From Sphingomonas sp. (GTDB lineage: Bacteria; Pseudomonadota; Alphaproteobacteria; Sphingomonadales; Sphingomonadaceae): a stretch of DNA of 23,243 nt. The stretch lies in the NCBI GenBank assembly GCA_003248865.1, contig QFPK01000030.1, positions 1 to 23,243 on the forward strand, given 5' to 3'. Shown here piece after piece: positions 11,133 to 18,129 of this stretch. The stretch's first letter is position 1, and each line of letters begins with the position of its first letter. The notes beneath the pieces were generated by a model that worked only from the letters and a program-made list of their open reading frames with translations, ran no database searches and was not told the DNA's origin. Both the position numbers and the translations under genes were made by a program.

Positions 11133-12359
11133 TTATGCGCCCGCTTTGCCCATTTCCTTGTCGAGGTTGTCGACGATGGCCTGGAAGAACATCTCGGTCG
11201 TCATCCATGCCTGATCCGGGCCGATCAGAAGGGCGAGGTCCTTCGTCATTTTACCTTCCTCGACGGTCTCGATGCAGACGCGCTCCAGCGTCTCGGCGAA
11301 GTTCGTGACTTCCGGCGTGCCGTCCAGCTTGCCGCGATGCTTCAGCCCGCCCGTCCAGGCGAAGATGGAGGCGATCGGGTTGGTGCTGGTCTGCTTGCCC
11401 TGCTGGTGCTGGCGATAGTGGCGCGTTACGGTGCCGTGGGCGGCTTCCGCTTCCACCGTCTTGCCGTCCGGGGTCATCAGAACCGACGTCATCAGCCCGA
11501 GGCTGCCGAAGCCCTGGGCGACCGTGTCGGACTGCACATCGCCATCATAATTCTTGCAGGCCCAGACGAACTTGCCGCTCCACTTCAGGGCGGAGGCGAC
11601 CATGTCGTCGATCAGGCGGTGTTCGTAGACGATGTTGTTGCGGGCGAAGTCCGCCTTGAATTCCTTGTCGAACACGTCCTGGAACAGATCCTTGAAGCGC
11701 CCGTCATAGGCCTTCAGGATGGTGTTCTTGGTCGACAGATAGACCGGCCATTTGCGGGCCAGGCCATAGTTCAGGCTGGCGCGGGCGAAATCGCGGATAC
11801 TGTCGTCCAGATTGTACATCCCCATCGCCACACCGGCGGTCGGGTAATCGAAGACTTCGAATTCCTTGCTGTCCGAGCCGTCGGAGGCTTCCCACTTCAT
11901 GGTGAGCTTGCCGGGGCCGGGCACGAGGAAGTCGGTCGCGCGATACTGGTCGCCGAAGGCATGGCGGCCGATCACGATGGGGTCGGTCCAGCCCGGCACC
12001 AGACGCGGGACGTTCTGGATCACGATGGGCTCGCGGAACACCACGCCGCCCAGGATGTTGCGGATGGTGCCGTTGGGCGACTTCCACATCCGCTTCAGGC
12101 CGAATTCCTCCACCCGGGCTTCATCCGGGGTGATGGTGGCGCACTTCACGCCGACGCCATGTTCCTTGATCGCATTGGCGGCCTCGACCGTGATGCGGTC
12201 GTCGGTGCGGTCGCGCTCTTCCATGCCGAGGTCGTAGTAGCGAAGGTCGATGTCGAGATAGGGAAGGATCAGCTTTTCGCGAATCCACTGCCAGATGATC
12301 CGCGTCATCTCATCGCCGTCTAGTTCGACGACAGGGCCCTTCACCTTGATCTTGCTCAT
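11133..12359 (-). CDS. icd: NADP-dependent isocitrate dehydrogenase (eukaryote-type)
   Basis: This TCA-cycle enzyme oxidises isocitrate to 2-oxoglutarate and CO2 and makes NADPH. The 408-residue product begins KIKVKGPVVELDGDEMTRIIW and belongs to the subfamily shared with eukaryotic NADP-IDH rather than the E. coli type. Motifs visible are SPNGTIRNILGG (substrate loop), YNLDDSIRDFARASLNY, the metal-binding acidic region (YEHRLIDDMVA, CKNYDGDVQSDTVAQG, FGSLGLMTSVL), EAAHGTVTRHYR and the NADP region QTSTNPIASIFAWTGGLKHR. Length is typical for the class. GAGGTG lies before ATG 12359. A LOG-family gene lies 39 bases upstream on the same strand, so the two may be co-transcribed. A strong terminator follows. 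With pntAA-pntAB-pntB nearby, this is one of two NADPH sources in the window. Confidence 0.97.
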   Translation of the reverse strand: MSKIKVKGPVVELDGDEMTRIIWQWIREKLILPYLDIDLRYYDLGMEERDRTDDRITVEAANAIKEHGVGVKCATITPDEARVEEFGLKRMWKSPNGTIRNILGGVVFREPIVIQNVPRLVPGWTDPIVIGRHAFGDQYRATDFLVPGPGKLTMKWEASDGSDSKEFEVFDYPTAGVAMGMYNLDDSIRDFARASLNYGLARKWPVYLSTKNTILKAYDGRFKDLFQDVFDKEFKADFARNNIVYEHRLIDDMVASALKWSGKFVWACKNYDGDVQSDTVAQGFGSLGLMTSVLMTPDGKTVEAEAAHGTVTRHYRQHQQGKQTSTNPIASIFAWTGGLKHRGKLDGTPEVTNFAETLERVCIETVEEGKMTKDLALLIGPDQAWMTTEMFFQAIVDNLDKEMGKAGA

Positions 12360-12398
12360 GCCACCTCGGTCCGGATTGCTGGAAATGTTGGGCTGTCC

Positions 12399-12989
12399 TT
12401 AGGGAAGGGAGAGGGCAGCCGCAAGCGCATCGGTATCGGGAACGCATTCGACATAGGTGGTCACGTCGACACCGGCGAAACCGGTTTCCACCACATGATG
12501 AAGCAGGGCGAGGAACGGTTGCCAGAAATCACCGTCTCCCATCAGCCACACGGGCTTGGCGTGGAGACGAAGGTTGCGCCAGGACAGCACCTCCACCAGC
12601 TCATCCAGCGTGCCCAGCCCGCCGGGCAGCGCAAGCACGGCATCAGCATGCTCGAACATCAGGTGCTTGCGGCTGTGCAGGCTGTCCACCACGATCATCT
12701 CGTTGCAGAGCGGTTCGGCGACCTCCCAATCCTTCAGGAAGCGAGGAATCACGCCTTCGACACGACCGCCGGCCGCGAGCGCGGCGCGGCCGCATTCGCC
12801 CATCAGCCCCAGCGCACCGCCGCCATAGACGAGGCCGACGCCGTTGGCCGCAAGCGTCCGGCCGACGGCTGCTGCGAGGGCCGCATGCCGTGGATCCGTG
12901 CCGCTTCGGGAGCCGCAGAAAACCAGAACGGAGCGGATCGGGCCCTGCCGGACGGCGGGCGGCTGCGAATCGAGCGGGTGCGGTCTCAT
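12399..12989 (-). CDS. LOG-family protein (TIGR00730-type Rossmann-fold phosphoribohydrolase)
   Basis: A 196-residue cytoplasmic protein of the LONELY GUY family, whose members release nucleobases from nucleoside 5'-monophosphates; the plant enzymes activate cytokinins, while bacterial substrates are often AMP or related nucleotides. The family signatures are present: SVLVFCGSRSG near the N-terminus, YGGGALGLMG, the SRKHLMFEHADA stretch and the catalytic PGGLGTLDEL. The first 18 or so residues (PHPLDSQPPAVRQG) are a non-conserved extension, so the true start could be slightly downstream, although no alternative ATG is near. It is divergent from petA by about 116 bases and 39 bases upstream of icd. 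The biological substrate cannot be read from sequence, and cytokinin production should not be assumed. Confidence 0.9.
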   Translation of the reverse strand: MRPHPLDSQPPAVRQGPIRSVLVFCGSRSGTDPRHAALAAAVGRTLAANGVGLVYGGGALGLMGECGRAALAAGGRVEGVIPRFLKDWEVAEPLCNEMIVVDSLHSRKHLMFEHADAVLALPGGLGTLDELVEVLSWRNLRLHAKPVWLMGDGDFWQPFLALLHHVVETGFAGVDVTTYVECVPDTDALAAALSLP

Positions 12990-13105
12990 GCCCGCTGCCC
13001 TAGCACTAGCATCGGTGCGCCAACATTGCCCATTGCCTAGGGTTGCGCGGCATGGCTAAAGGCCAGAAAAAGCAATCTAACGACATCACATATCAGGGAC
13101 AGGGC

Positions 13106-13663
13106 ATGGCAACTCATCCAGAAGCCACGACTGATGATGCCGACGGTGTGCGGCGGAGGGACTTTATCTACGTAGCCACGGGCGCCTTCGCGGGCGTCGG
13201 GGCTGCAACCGTTGCGTGGCCGTTCATCAACCAGATGAATCCGTCTGCCGACGTGCGGGCACTCGCAACGGTGGAGGTCGACCTGTCGGCGATCCAGCCG
13301 GGGCAGGCGATCAAGACGATCTGGCAATCGAAGCCGGTGTTCGTGCGCAACCTGACCGCGAAGGAACAGCAGGAGGCGAACGCCGTTCCGCTGTCTGAAC
13401 TGCGCGATCCGCAGACGCTGGACCAGCGCACCCAGCCCGATCACCACAACTGGCTGATCACGCTGGGGGTATGCACCCATCTGGGCTGCGTGCCGCTGGG
13501 CGCGGCAGAGGGCGAGAACAAGGGTGATTACGGCGGCTATTTCTGCCCCTGCCACGGCTCGCACTATGACACCGCAGGCCGCATCCGCCGGGGCCCGGCG
13601 CCGACCAACCTGGTCGTGCCCGCCTATGCCTTCAAGACCCCCACGCTGATCGAGATCGGATGA
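13106..13663 (+). CDS. petA: Ubiquinol-cytochrome c reductase Rieske iron-sulfur subunit
   Basis: The Rieske protein takes the first electron from ubiquinol at the Qo site of the bc1 complex and passes it to cytochrome c1. The 185-residue product carries a twin-arginine type N-terminal anchor (RRRDFIYVATGAFAGVGAATVAW, about residues 16-38), which stays as the membrane helix. The [2Fe-2S] motifs are CTHLGC (ligands C123 and H125) and CPCHGS (ligands C147 and H150), with C128 and C149 as the disulfide pair. Start ATG 13106 has AGGGAC in front. The frame is open upstream to a TTG at 13043, but that extension precedes the ribosome binding site and is not typical. petB follows four bases after the stop. 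This is the first gene of petABC. Confidence 0.97.
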   Translation: MATHPEATTDDADGVRRRDFIYVATGAFAGVGAATVAWPFINQMNPSADVRALATVEVDLSAIQPGQAIKTIWQSKPVFVRNLTAKEQQEANAVPLSELRDPQTLDQRTQPDHHNWLITLGVCTHLGCVPLGAAEGENKGDYGGYFCPCHGSHYDTAGRIRRGPAPTNLVVPAYAFKTPTLIEIG

Positions 13664-13667
13664 TCCC

Positions 13668-14975
13668 ATGAGCTTTCCCTGGGCCAATCATTACGAACCC
13701 AAGCACCCCGTGATGCAGTGGGTTGACCAGCGTCTGCCGCTGCCGCGGCTGGTCTATAATGCGGTGGGCGCCGGTTATCCGGTGCCGCGCAACATCAACT
13801 ACTGGTACAATTTCGGCGTTCTCGCTGGTGTCGCGCTGATGATCCAGATCATCACGGGCATCGTTCTGGCGATGCACTTTTCCGGGCATGTGACCACTGC
13901 GTTCGATTCGGTCGAGCACATCATGCGCAACGTGAATTCGGGCTGGCTGATCCGCTACATGCACATGAACGGAGCCAGCTTCTTCTTCATCGTGGTCTAC
14001 TTCCACATCTTCCGTGGGCTTTACTACGGAAGCTACAAGGCGCCGCGCGAAGTCGTGTGGATGCTGGGCGTGGTGATCTTCCTGCTGATGATGGCCACCG
14101 CCTTCATGGGCTATGTGCTGCCCTGGGGCCAGATGAGCTTCTGGGGCGCGCAGGTGATCACCTCGCTGTTCTCGGCCATTCCGCTGGTGGGCGAAGCGAT
14201 CCGCACCTGGCTGGTGGGCGGTTTTGCGCCCGACAATGCCACGCTGACGCGTTTCTTCTCTCTGCACTATCTGCTGCCCTTCGTGATCCTGGGCGTGGTG
14301 ATCCTGAAGATTTGGGCGCTGCACATTCCGGGCTCCACCAACCCGACCGGTGTCGAGGTGCAGGGGCCGCAGGATACGCTGCCGTTCCACCCCTATTTCA
14401 CCGCGAAGGATTTCTTCGGCATCTGCGTGTACCTGATGCTGTTCGCGATCTTCGTGTTCTTCATGCCGAACGCGCTGGGGCACCCGGACAATTACATTCC
14501 GGCGAACCCGCTTTCCACGCCGTCGCACATTGTGCCTGAGTGGTATTTCTGGCCCTTCTACGCGATCCTGCGCGCCTTCACCGTGAACTTCCTGTGGATC
14601 CCGGCGAAGCTGTGGGGCGTGCTGGCGATGTTCGCATCGATCCTGCTGCTGTTCTTCCTGCCATGGCTGGACAGCAGCCGGGTGAAATCCACCGCCTATC
14701 GCCCGATGTACAAGATCTGGTTCTGGGTGCTGGTGGTCGACGTGCTGATCCTCGCCTATTGCGGCGGTGCGCCGGCGGAAGAGCCTTATGTGCGGATCAG
14801 CCAGATCGCGGCTGCTTACTACTTCGCCCACTTCCTGATCGTGCTGCCGATCCTGTCCTTCATCGAGAAGCCGCTGCCGATGCCGAACAGCATCGCGGAA
14901 AGCGTGTTCGCGAAGGCGGGTCACAAAGATGCCGTCGCTGCCCCCGCCGGGGCGGCTGCCGCACCGGCTGAATAA
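13668..14975 (+). CDS. petB: Cytochrome b of the bc1 complex, with Lys in place of a heme bH histidine ligand
   Basis: The 435-residue membrane subunit carries the two b hemes and both quinone sites. It shows eight membrane helices, the Qo motif PEWY (290-293), and Qi residues K247/D248 and H219. The heme ligand pattern is H99-x13-H113 in the second helix, as in all cytochromes b. In the fourth helix, however, H200 (SLHYLLPF) is followed at the required spacing of 14 residues by K214 (VVILKIWALH), encoded AAG at 14307-14309, where the family has His. By alignment with the yeast and Rhodobacter proteins H99/H200 bind heme bL and H113/K214 should bind heme bH. Everything else is full length and intact. 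The C-terminal tail is Ala/Pro-rich. The gene is four bases after petA and 14 bases before petC. Confidence 0.97.
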   Translation: MSFPWANHYEPKHPVMQWVDQRLPLPRLVYNAVGAGYPVPRNINYWYNFGVLAGVALMIQIITGIVLAMHFSGHVTTAFDSVEHIMRNVNSGWLIRYMHMNGASFFFIVVYFHIFRGLYYGSYKAPREVVWMLGVVIFLLMMATAFMGYVLPWGQMSFWGAQVITSLFSAIPLVGEAIRTWLVGGFAPDNATLTRFFSLHYLLPFVILGVVILKIWALHIPGSTNPTGVEVQGPQDTLPFHPYFTAKDFFGICVYLMLFAIFVFFMPNALGHPDNYIPANPLSTPSHIVPEWYFWPFYAILRAFTVNFLWIPAKLWGVLAMFASILLLFFLPWLDSSRVKSTAYRPMYKIWFWVLVVDVLILAYCGGAPAEEPYVRISQIAAAYYFAHFLIVLPILSFIEKPLPMPNSIAESVFAKAGHKDAVAAPAGAAAAPAE

Positions 14976-14989
14976 GGGGTCAGAGCATC

Positions 14990-15805
14990 ATGGTTCGTTT
15001 TCTTGGATTTGGTGTCGGCCTGGTGTTCGTGCTGGTGCTGCTGGTTGCGGCACTGATGCCGCGCGATGATGTGCCGGTGGACCCCGTTAAAGCTATCCAC
15101 GAGCATCCGCGCTCTGCCCATTGGCAGCAGGACGGGCCGCTGGGCATGGGGGTGTTCGGCACCTATGACCGCGCCCAGCTTCAGCGCGGCTTTCAGGTCT
15201 ATAAGGAAGTCTGCTCGGCCTGCCATGGCCTCAGGCTGATCGCGTTCCGCAACCTGCAGGAACTGGGCTTCTCGGCAGCGGAAGTGAAGGCGCTGGCGAA
15301 GGAGAAGGAAGTGCCTTCGATCAATTCGCAGACCGGCGAGGAATCCACCCGCCCGGCGCTGCCCTCCGATCACTGGCCCAGCCCCTTCCCGAACGAGACT
15401 GCTGCGCGCGCTGCGAACAACAATGCGCTTCCGCCAGACCTCAGCCTGATCATCAAGGCCCGGCCGGATGGCAAGCGTTATCTCTATTCGCTGCTGACGG
15501 GCTATGACGAGACGGCGCCCAAGGGCTTCGACGTGCCGGAGGGTCTGCATTTCAACCCTTACTTCCATTCGGTGAACATCGCGATGGCGAAGCCGCTGAA
15601 TGACGGTCAGGTGACCTACGCGGACGGCACGAACGCCAGCGTTGACCAGATGGCCAAGGATGTGGTCGCCTTCCTGCACTGGGCAGCCGAGCCGGAACTG
15701 GAGAAGCGCCGGCAGACGGGCGTCGCCACGCTCATCTTCCTGGGCATCCTTTCGGTGCTGGCCTTCCTGACCTATCGCCGGGTGTGGGCGGGGATCGCGC
15801 ACTGA
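14990..15805 (+). CDS. petC: Cytochrome c1 of the bc1 complex
   Basis: Cytochrome c1 accepts electrons from the Rieske centre and hands them to cytochrome c. The 271-residue product has an N-terminal hydrophobic signal (FLGFGVGLVFVLVLLVAAL), a heme c site CSACH (C75, C78, proximal H79), and the methionine ligand M199 in IAMAKPLNDGQV. The family blocks PPDLSLIIKAR and the C-terminal anchor helix GVATLIFLGILSVLAFLTY followed by RRVW are present, leaving the heme domain in the periplasm. Size and motif order match alphaproteobacterial c1. The start ATG 14990 lies after AGGGGTCAGAG. It is the last gene of petABC and is followed within 30 bases by a strong terminator. Confidence 0.97.
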   Translation: MVRFLGFGVGLVFVLVLLVAALMPRDDVPVDPVKAIHEHPRSAHWQQDGPLGMGVFGTYDRAQLQRGFQVYKEVCSACHGLRLIAFRNLQELGFSAAEVKALAKEKEVPSINSQTGEESTRPALPSDHWPSPFPNETAARAANNNALPPDLSLIIKARPDGKRYLYSLLTGYDETAPKGFDVPEGLHFNPYFHSVNIAMAKPLNDGQVTYADGTNASVDQMAKDVVAFLHWAAEPELEKRRQTGVATLIFLGILSVLAFLTYRRVWAGIAH

Positions 15806-15832
15806 GCCTGCCGACGCACAAGGCGGATTAAG

Positions 15833-15859
15833 AAGGGCGGGGGAAACCCCGCCCTTTTT
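15833..15859 (+). terminator. Rho-independent terminator of petABC
   Basis: GGGCGGGG (15835-15842), loop GAAA and CCCCGCCC (15847-15854) form a perfect 8-bp stem, flanked by AA and followed by five T (15855-15859). It is 28 bases after the petC stop codon. Confidence 0.92.
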
Positions 15860-15971
15860 CTTGGCGCGCCGGCGGCGAGATTCTGCCGATCAATTGTCCC
15901 GATCTGGTCTATCTTGGGCGCGGGGCGGCGCTACGGGAATTTCAGCCATTCTCGTCAACAGGGAGACGGAC

Positions 15972-16409
15972 ATGCGACATGGACTGATATTGGGGATGCT
16001 TCTGGGTGTTGCTTCGGCAGCTGTGGCGCAGACTGCGCCGCCCGCTGCGCCCGTGACGCCCGCCGTGGTTGACCCCGCCGCCGTTCCGGCCACGGCTGCC
16101 ACCGCTCCGACGGCGCCGGTCGCCGCGGTTCCCGCCACTCCGGCGGCGGCGCCGCTTCCCGCGGACCGGCGCGAGCGGGTTCAGCATATCTGCCTGACGG
16201 AAGCCAAGTCCAAGGCGGAAGCTGCCGGCGCGACCGATGTGATCCTGCACGAAGTGAAGGACACCGACCTGAAGAGCGACGGCTTCGCCTCGATGAAGGC
16301 GAAGGTCGAGATCGTCACCGTCGATTCCAAGGGGAAGACGAAGCGCAAGAAGGGCACTTTCGGTTGCTCGACCAAGAATGATCTGATCACCAGCTTCAAG
16401 TTCGACTGA
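15972..16409 (+). CDS. Exported protein of unknown function, Pro/Ala-rich linker
   Basis: A 145-residue protein I do not recognise. ATG 15972 follows a good AGGGAG ribosome binding site. The N-terminus (MRHGLILGMLLGVASAAVA, cleavage expected after A19) is a signal peptide. Residues 20-66 are a low-complexity linker of Ala, Pro, Val and Thr (repeating AAP/VPA units). The folded part from about residue 67 begins ADRRERVQHICL and ends GTFGCSTKNDLITSFKFD. Its two cysteines, one near each end, could form a disulfide in the periplasm. It contains a Lys-rich strand (DSKGKTKRKKGT). No enzyme motif is visible. It stands alone between the petABC terminator and a UbiB-type kinase gene, so its transcription unit is unclear. 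Confidence 0.8.
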   Translation: MRHGLILGMLLGVASAAVAQTAPPAAPVTPAVVDPAAVPATAATAPTAPVAAVPATPAAAPLPADRRERVQHICLTEAKSKAEAAGATDVILHEVKDTDLKSDGFASMKAKVEIVTVDSKGKTKRKKGTFGCSTKNDLITSFKFD

Positions 16410-16454
16410 CGTGAGACATCCGCCGCACTGGCGCGGACGGCTTCGCCCGCCTAG

Positions 16455-17807
16455 ATGCGGCGGATGGCTGACCAATCGACGCTGACCGGGCGCCTCGCGC
16501 GATTTGCAAAGGTGGGCGCGAACCTGGGCGGGTTCGCGGCCGGGACCGCGATGGCGCGGGCCGGGGGGCGATCCCTGGACGACCCGAAGAACGCGGCCGA
16601 GTTGAAGCGGGTGCTGGGCGAATTGAAGGGGCCGCTGATGAAGCTGGCCCAGATCTTGGGCAATATCCCAGACGCCGTGCCGCCTGAATTCGCGAAGCAG
16701 CTGGCGGAGCTGCAGGCCAACGCCCCGCCGATGGGGCAGGGCTTTGTGCGCCGTCGCATGGCGGGCGAGCTGGGGGCGGACTGGCGCAGCCGCTTCGTGG
16801 ACTTTACGCCAGACGCCGTTTCGGCCGCCTCGCTGGGGCAGGTGCACAAGGCCCTGCTGCCGACTGGGGAGACGGTGGCCGTGAAGCTGCAATATCCCGA
16901 CATGGCCTCTGCGGTGGAGGCAGACCTGGGGCAGATGGACCTGCTGCTGTCGCTGTTCCGCCGGGTGGATGGCTCCATCGACACCAGCCAGATTCGGGGC
17001 GAACTGGCCGCGCGGTTGCGCGAGGAATTGGATTACGGCCGTGAGCTGAAGCATCTGCTGCTGTATCGCAGCCTGCTGGCGGGCGAACCCCATGCCCATG
17101 TGCCGATGCCTTACCCGGAACTGTCGACCGAGCGGCTGCTGACCATGGAGTGGCTGGACGGCACGGGGCTGCTGGACTGGAAGACCGCTGATCAGCCGGT
17201 GCGCAACCGCATTGCCGAGGCGCTGTTCCTAGGGTGGTATCGCCCCTTCTATCGCTTCGGCGTGATCCACGGCGACCCGCATCTGGGCAATTACACCGTG
17301 GCGTCCGTCGATGCCGAACGGGCGACCGTGAACCTGTTGGATTTCGGTTGTGTGCGCATCTTTCCGCCGCGCTTCATCGAGGGGGTGAACGAGCTTTACG
17401 GCGCCATCGAGGCCGGGAATGAGGCGCGCGCTGCCGAAGCTTTCGAGCTGTGGGGCTTCAAGGGGCTGACGCCGGAGATCCGCGAGGTGCTGATGGTGTG
17501 GGCGCGCTTCCTCTATGGCCCGCTGCTGGATGACCGGGTGCGCCCGATCGATCTGGAGGGGCGGCCGGGGGAGTATGGCCGCGAGACCGCGCGCAAGGTG
17601 CATCAGGAGCTGAAGCGGCTGGGCACGGTGACGATCCCGGCAGAGTTCGTGTTCATGGACCGGGCCGCCATCGGGCTGGGCGGCGTGTTCATCCAGCTGG
17701 GGGCGGAGCTGAACTGGCATCGGCTGTTCAAGGGGCTGATGCAGGATTTCGCGGTTGCCGACGTTGAATCGCGGCAGGCGGAAGCACTGGCGCAAGCCGG
17801 TCTCTGA
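16455..17807 (+). CDS. ABC1/AarF/UbiB-family atypical kinase-like protein
   Basis: A 450-residue member of the UbiB/COQ8 protein-kinase-like family, whose members support ubiquinone biosynthesis or lipid distribution; ATPase activity is better supported for the family than protein kinase activity. Visible motifs: a KxGQ-type helix reading KLAQILGNIPDAVPPEF (Ala replaces the Gly), the Ala-rich loop SAASLGQVHKA, the VAIK-like lysine in VAVKLQYPD, the ExD region EELDYGRELKHL, the catalytic loop VIHGDPHLGNY and the metal-binding DFGCVR. There is no obvious C-terminal membrane anchor, unlike E. coli UbiB. Two starts are possible, ATG 16455 (MRRMADQ) or ATG 16464. The location close to bc1, an oxidase subunit and transhydrogenase genes is compatible with a quinone role, but that is inference. 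Confidence 0.9.
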   Translation: MRRMADQSTLTGRLARFAKVGANLGGFAAGTAMARAGGRSLDDPKNAAELKRVLGELKGPLMKLAQILGNIPDAVPPEFAKQLAELQANAPPMGQGFVRRRMAGELGADWRSRFVDFTPDAVSAASLGQVHKALLPTGETVAVKLQYPDMASAVEADLGQMDLLLSLFRRVDGSIDTSQIRGELAARLREELDYGRELKHLLLYRSLLAGEPHAHVPMPYPELSTERLLTMEWLDGTGLLDWKTADQPVRNRIAEALFLGWYRPFYRFGVIHGDPHLGNYTVASVDAERATVNLLDFGCVRIFPPRFIEGVNELYGAIEAGNEARAAEAFELWGFKGLTPEIREVLMVWARFLYGPLLDDRVRPIDLEGRPGEYGRETARKVHQELKRLGTVTIPAEFVFMDRAAIGLGGVFIQLGAELNWHRLFKGLMQDFAVADVESRQAEALAQAGL

Positions 17808-17812
17808 AAAGA

Positions 17813-17845
17813 GAAAGCAGAGCTTTCCGCTCGCCTATCGAAAGC
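17813..17845 (+). other. Three-arm alternative hairpin between the UbiB-like and coxIV-like genes
   Basis: GAAAGC (17813-17818), GCTTTC (17822-17827) and GAAAGC (17840-17845) lie in a row, so the middle arm can pair with either neighbour. The second alternative competes with CCGCT/AGCGG (17827-17831 / 17843-17847). Seen directly; an attenuator-like role is speculation. A weak promoter-like TTGGTA-N18-TATTGG (17850-17879) follows. Confidence 0.3.
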
Positions 17846-17906
17846 GGGATTGGTATCGGTGGGGTGCGGCGCCTATTGGCGCGCACGGGGATGAAGAGGG
17901 AGAGAT

Positions 17907-18062
17907 ATGGCCGAGGTGAATAATGGCGCTGAAGGCGGGACCAGCTGGGAAACCGCAGACGCCGACAATCGGACCGTTTATTCCGGCTTTCTAGGGCTGA
18001 CGAAATGGGCGATCATCCTGATCACCATCGTGCTGATCCTGATGGCGATCTTCCTGACCTGA
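17907..18062 (+). CDS. aa3-type cytochrome c oxidase subunit IV (small membrane subunit)
   Basis: A 51-residue protein with ATG 17907 after GGGAGAG and stop at 18062. It begins MAEVNNGAEGG, has a soluble N-terminal stretch (SWETADADNRTVYSGFLGL), then one transmembrane helix (about residues 34-50, WAIILITIVLILMAIFL) that ends the protein. The motif pattern, with a Tyr-x-x-Phe before a Lys-Trp at the membrane boundary, fits the bacterial aa3-type cytochrome c oxidase subunit IV family, a single-helix accessory subunit seen in the alphaproteobacterial oxidase structure. It is not next to other cox genes here; pntAA starts 67 bases downstream. I recall this adjacency with pnt from other sphingomonads. 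Confidence 0.8.
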   Translation: MAEVNNGAEGGTSWETADADNRTVYSGFLGLTKWAIILITIVLILMAIFLT

Positions 18063-18129
18063 TTCATTTGGGCATCCGCCCGATCTGCCCAATCCTGATC
18101 CTCCAACCTGAGTCTCTGCGGGGGAATGC

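Noticed and set aside
12399..12989. Reading the LOG-family gene as evidence of cytokinin production or plant association
   Set aside because: The family is widespread in bacteria with housekeeping or unknown substrates; nothing else in the window supports a plant hormone pathway.
13043..13105. N-terminal extension of petA from TTG 13043
   Set aside because: It would run through the AGGGAC ribosome binding site and put 21 residues before the twin-arginine anchor. ATG 13106 fits the family better.
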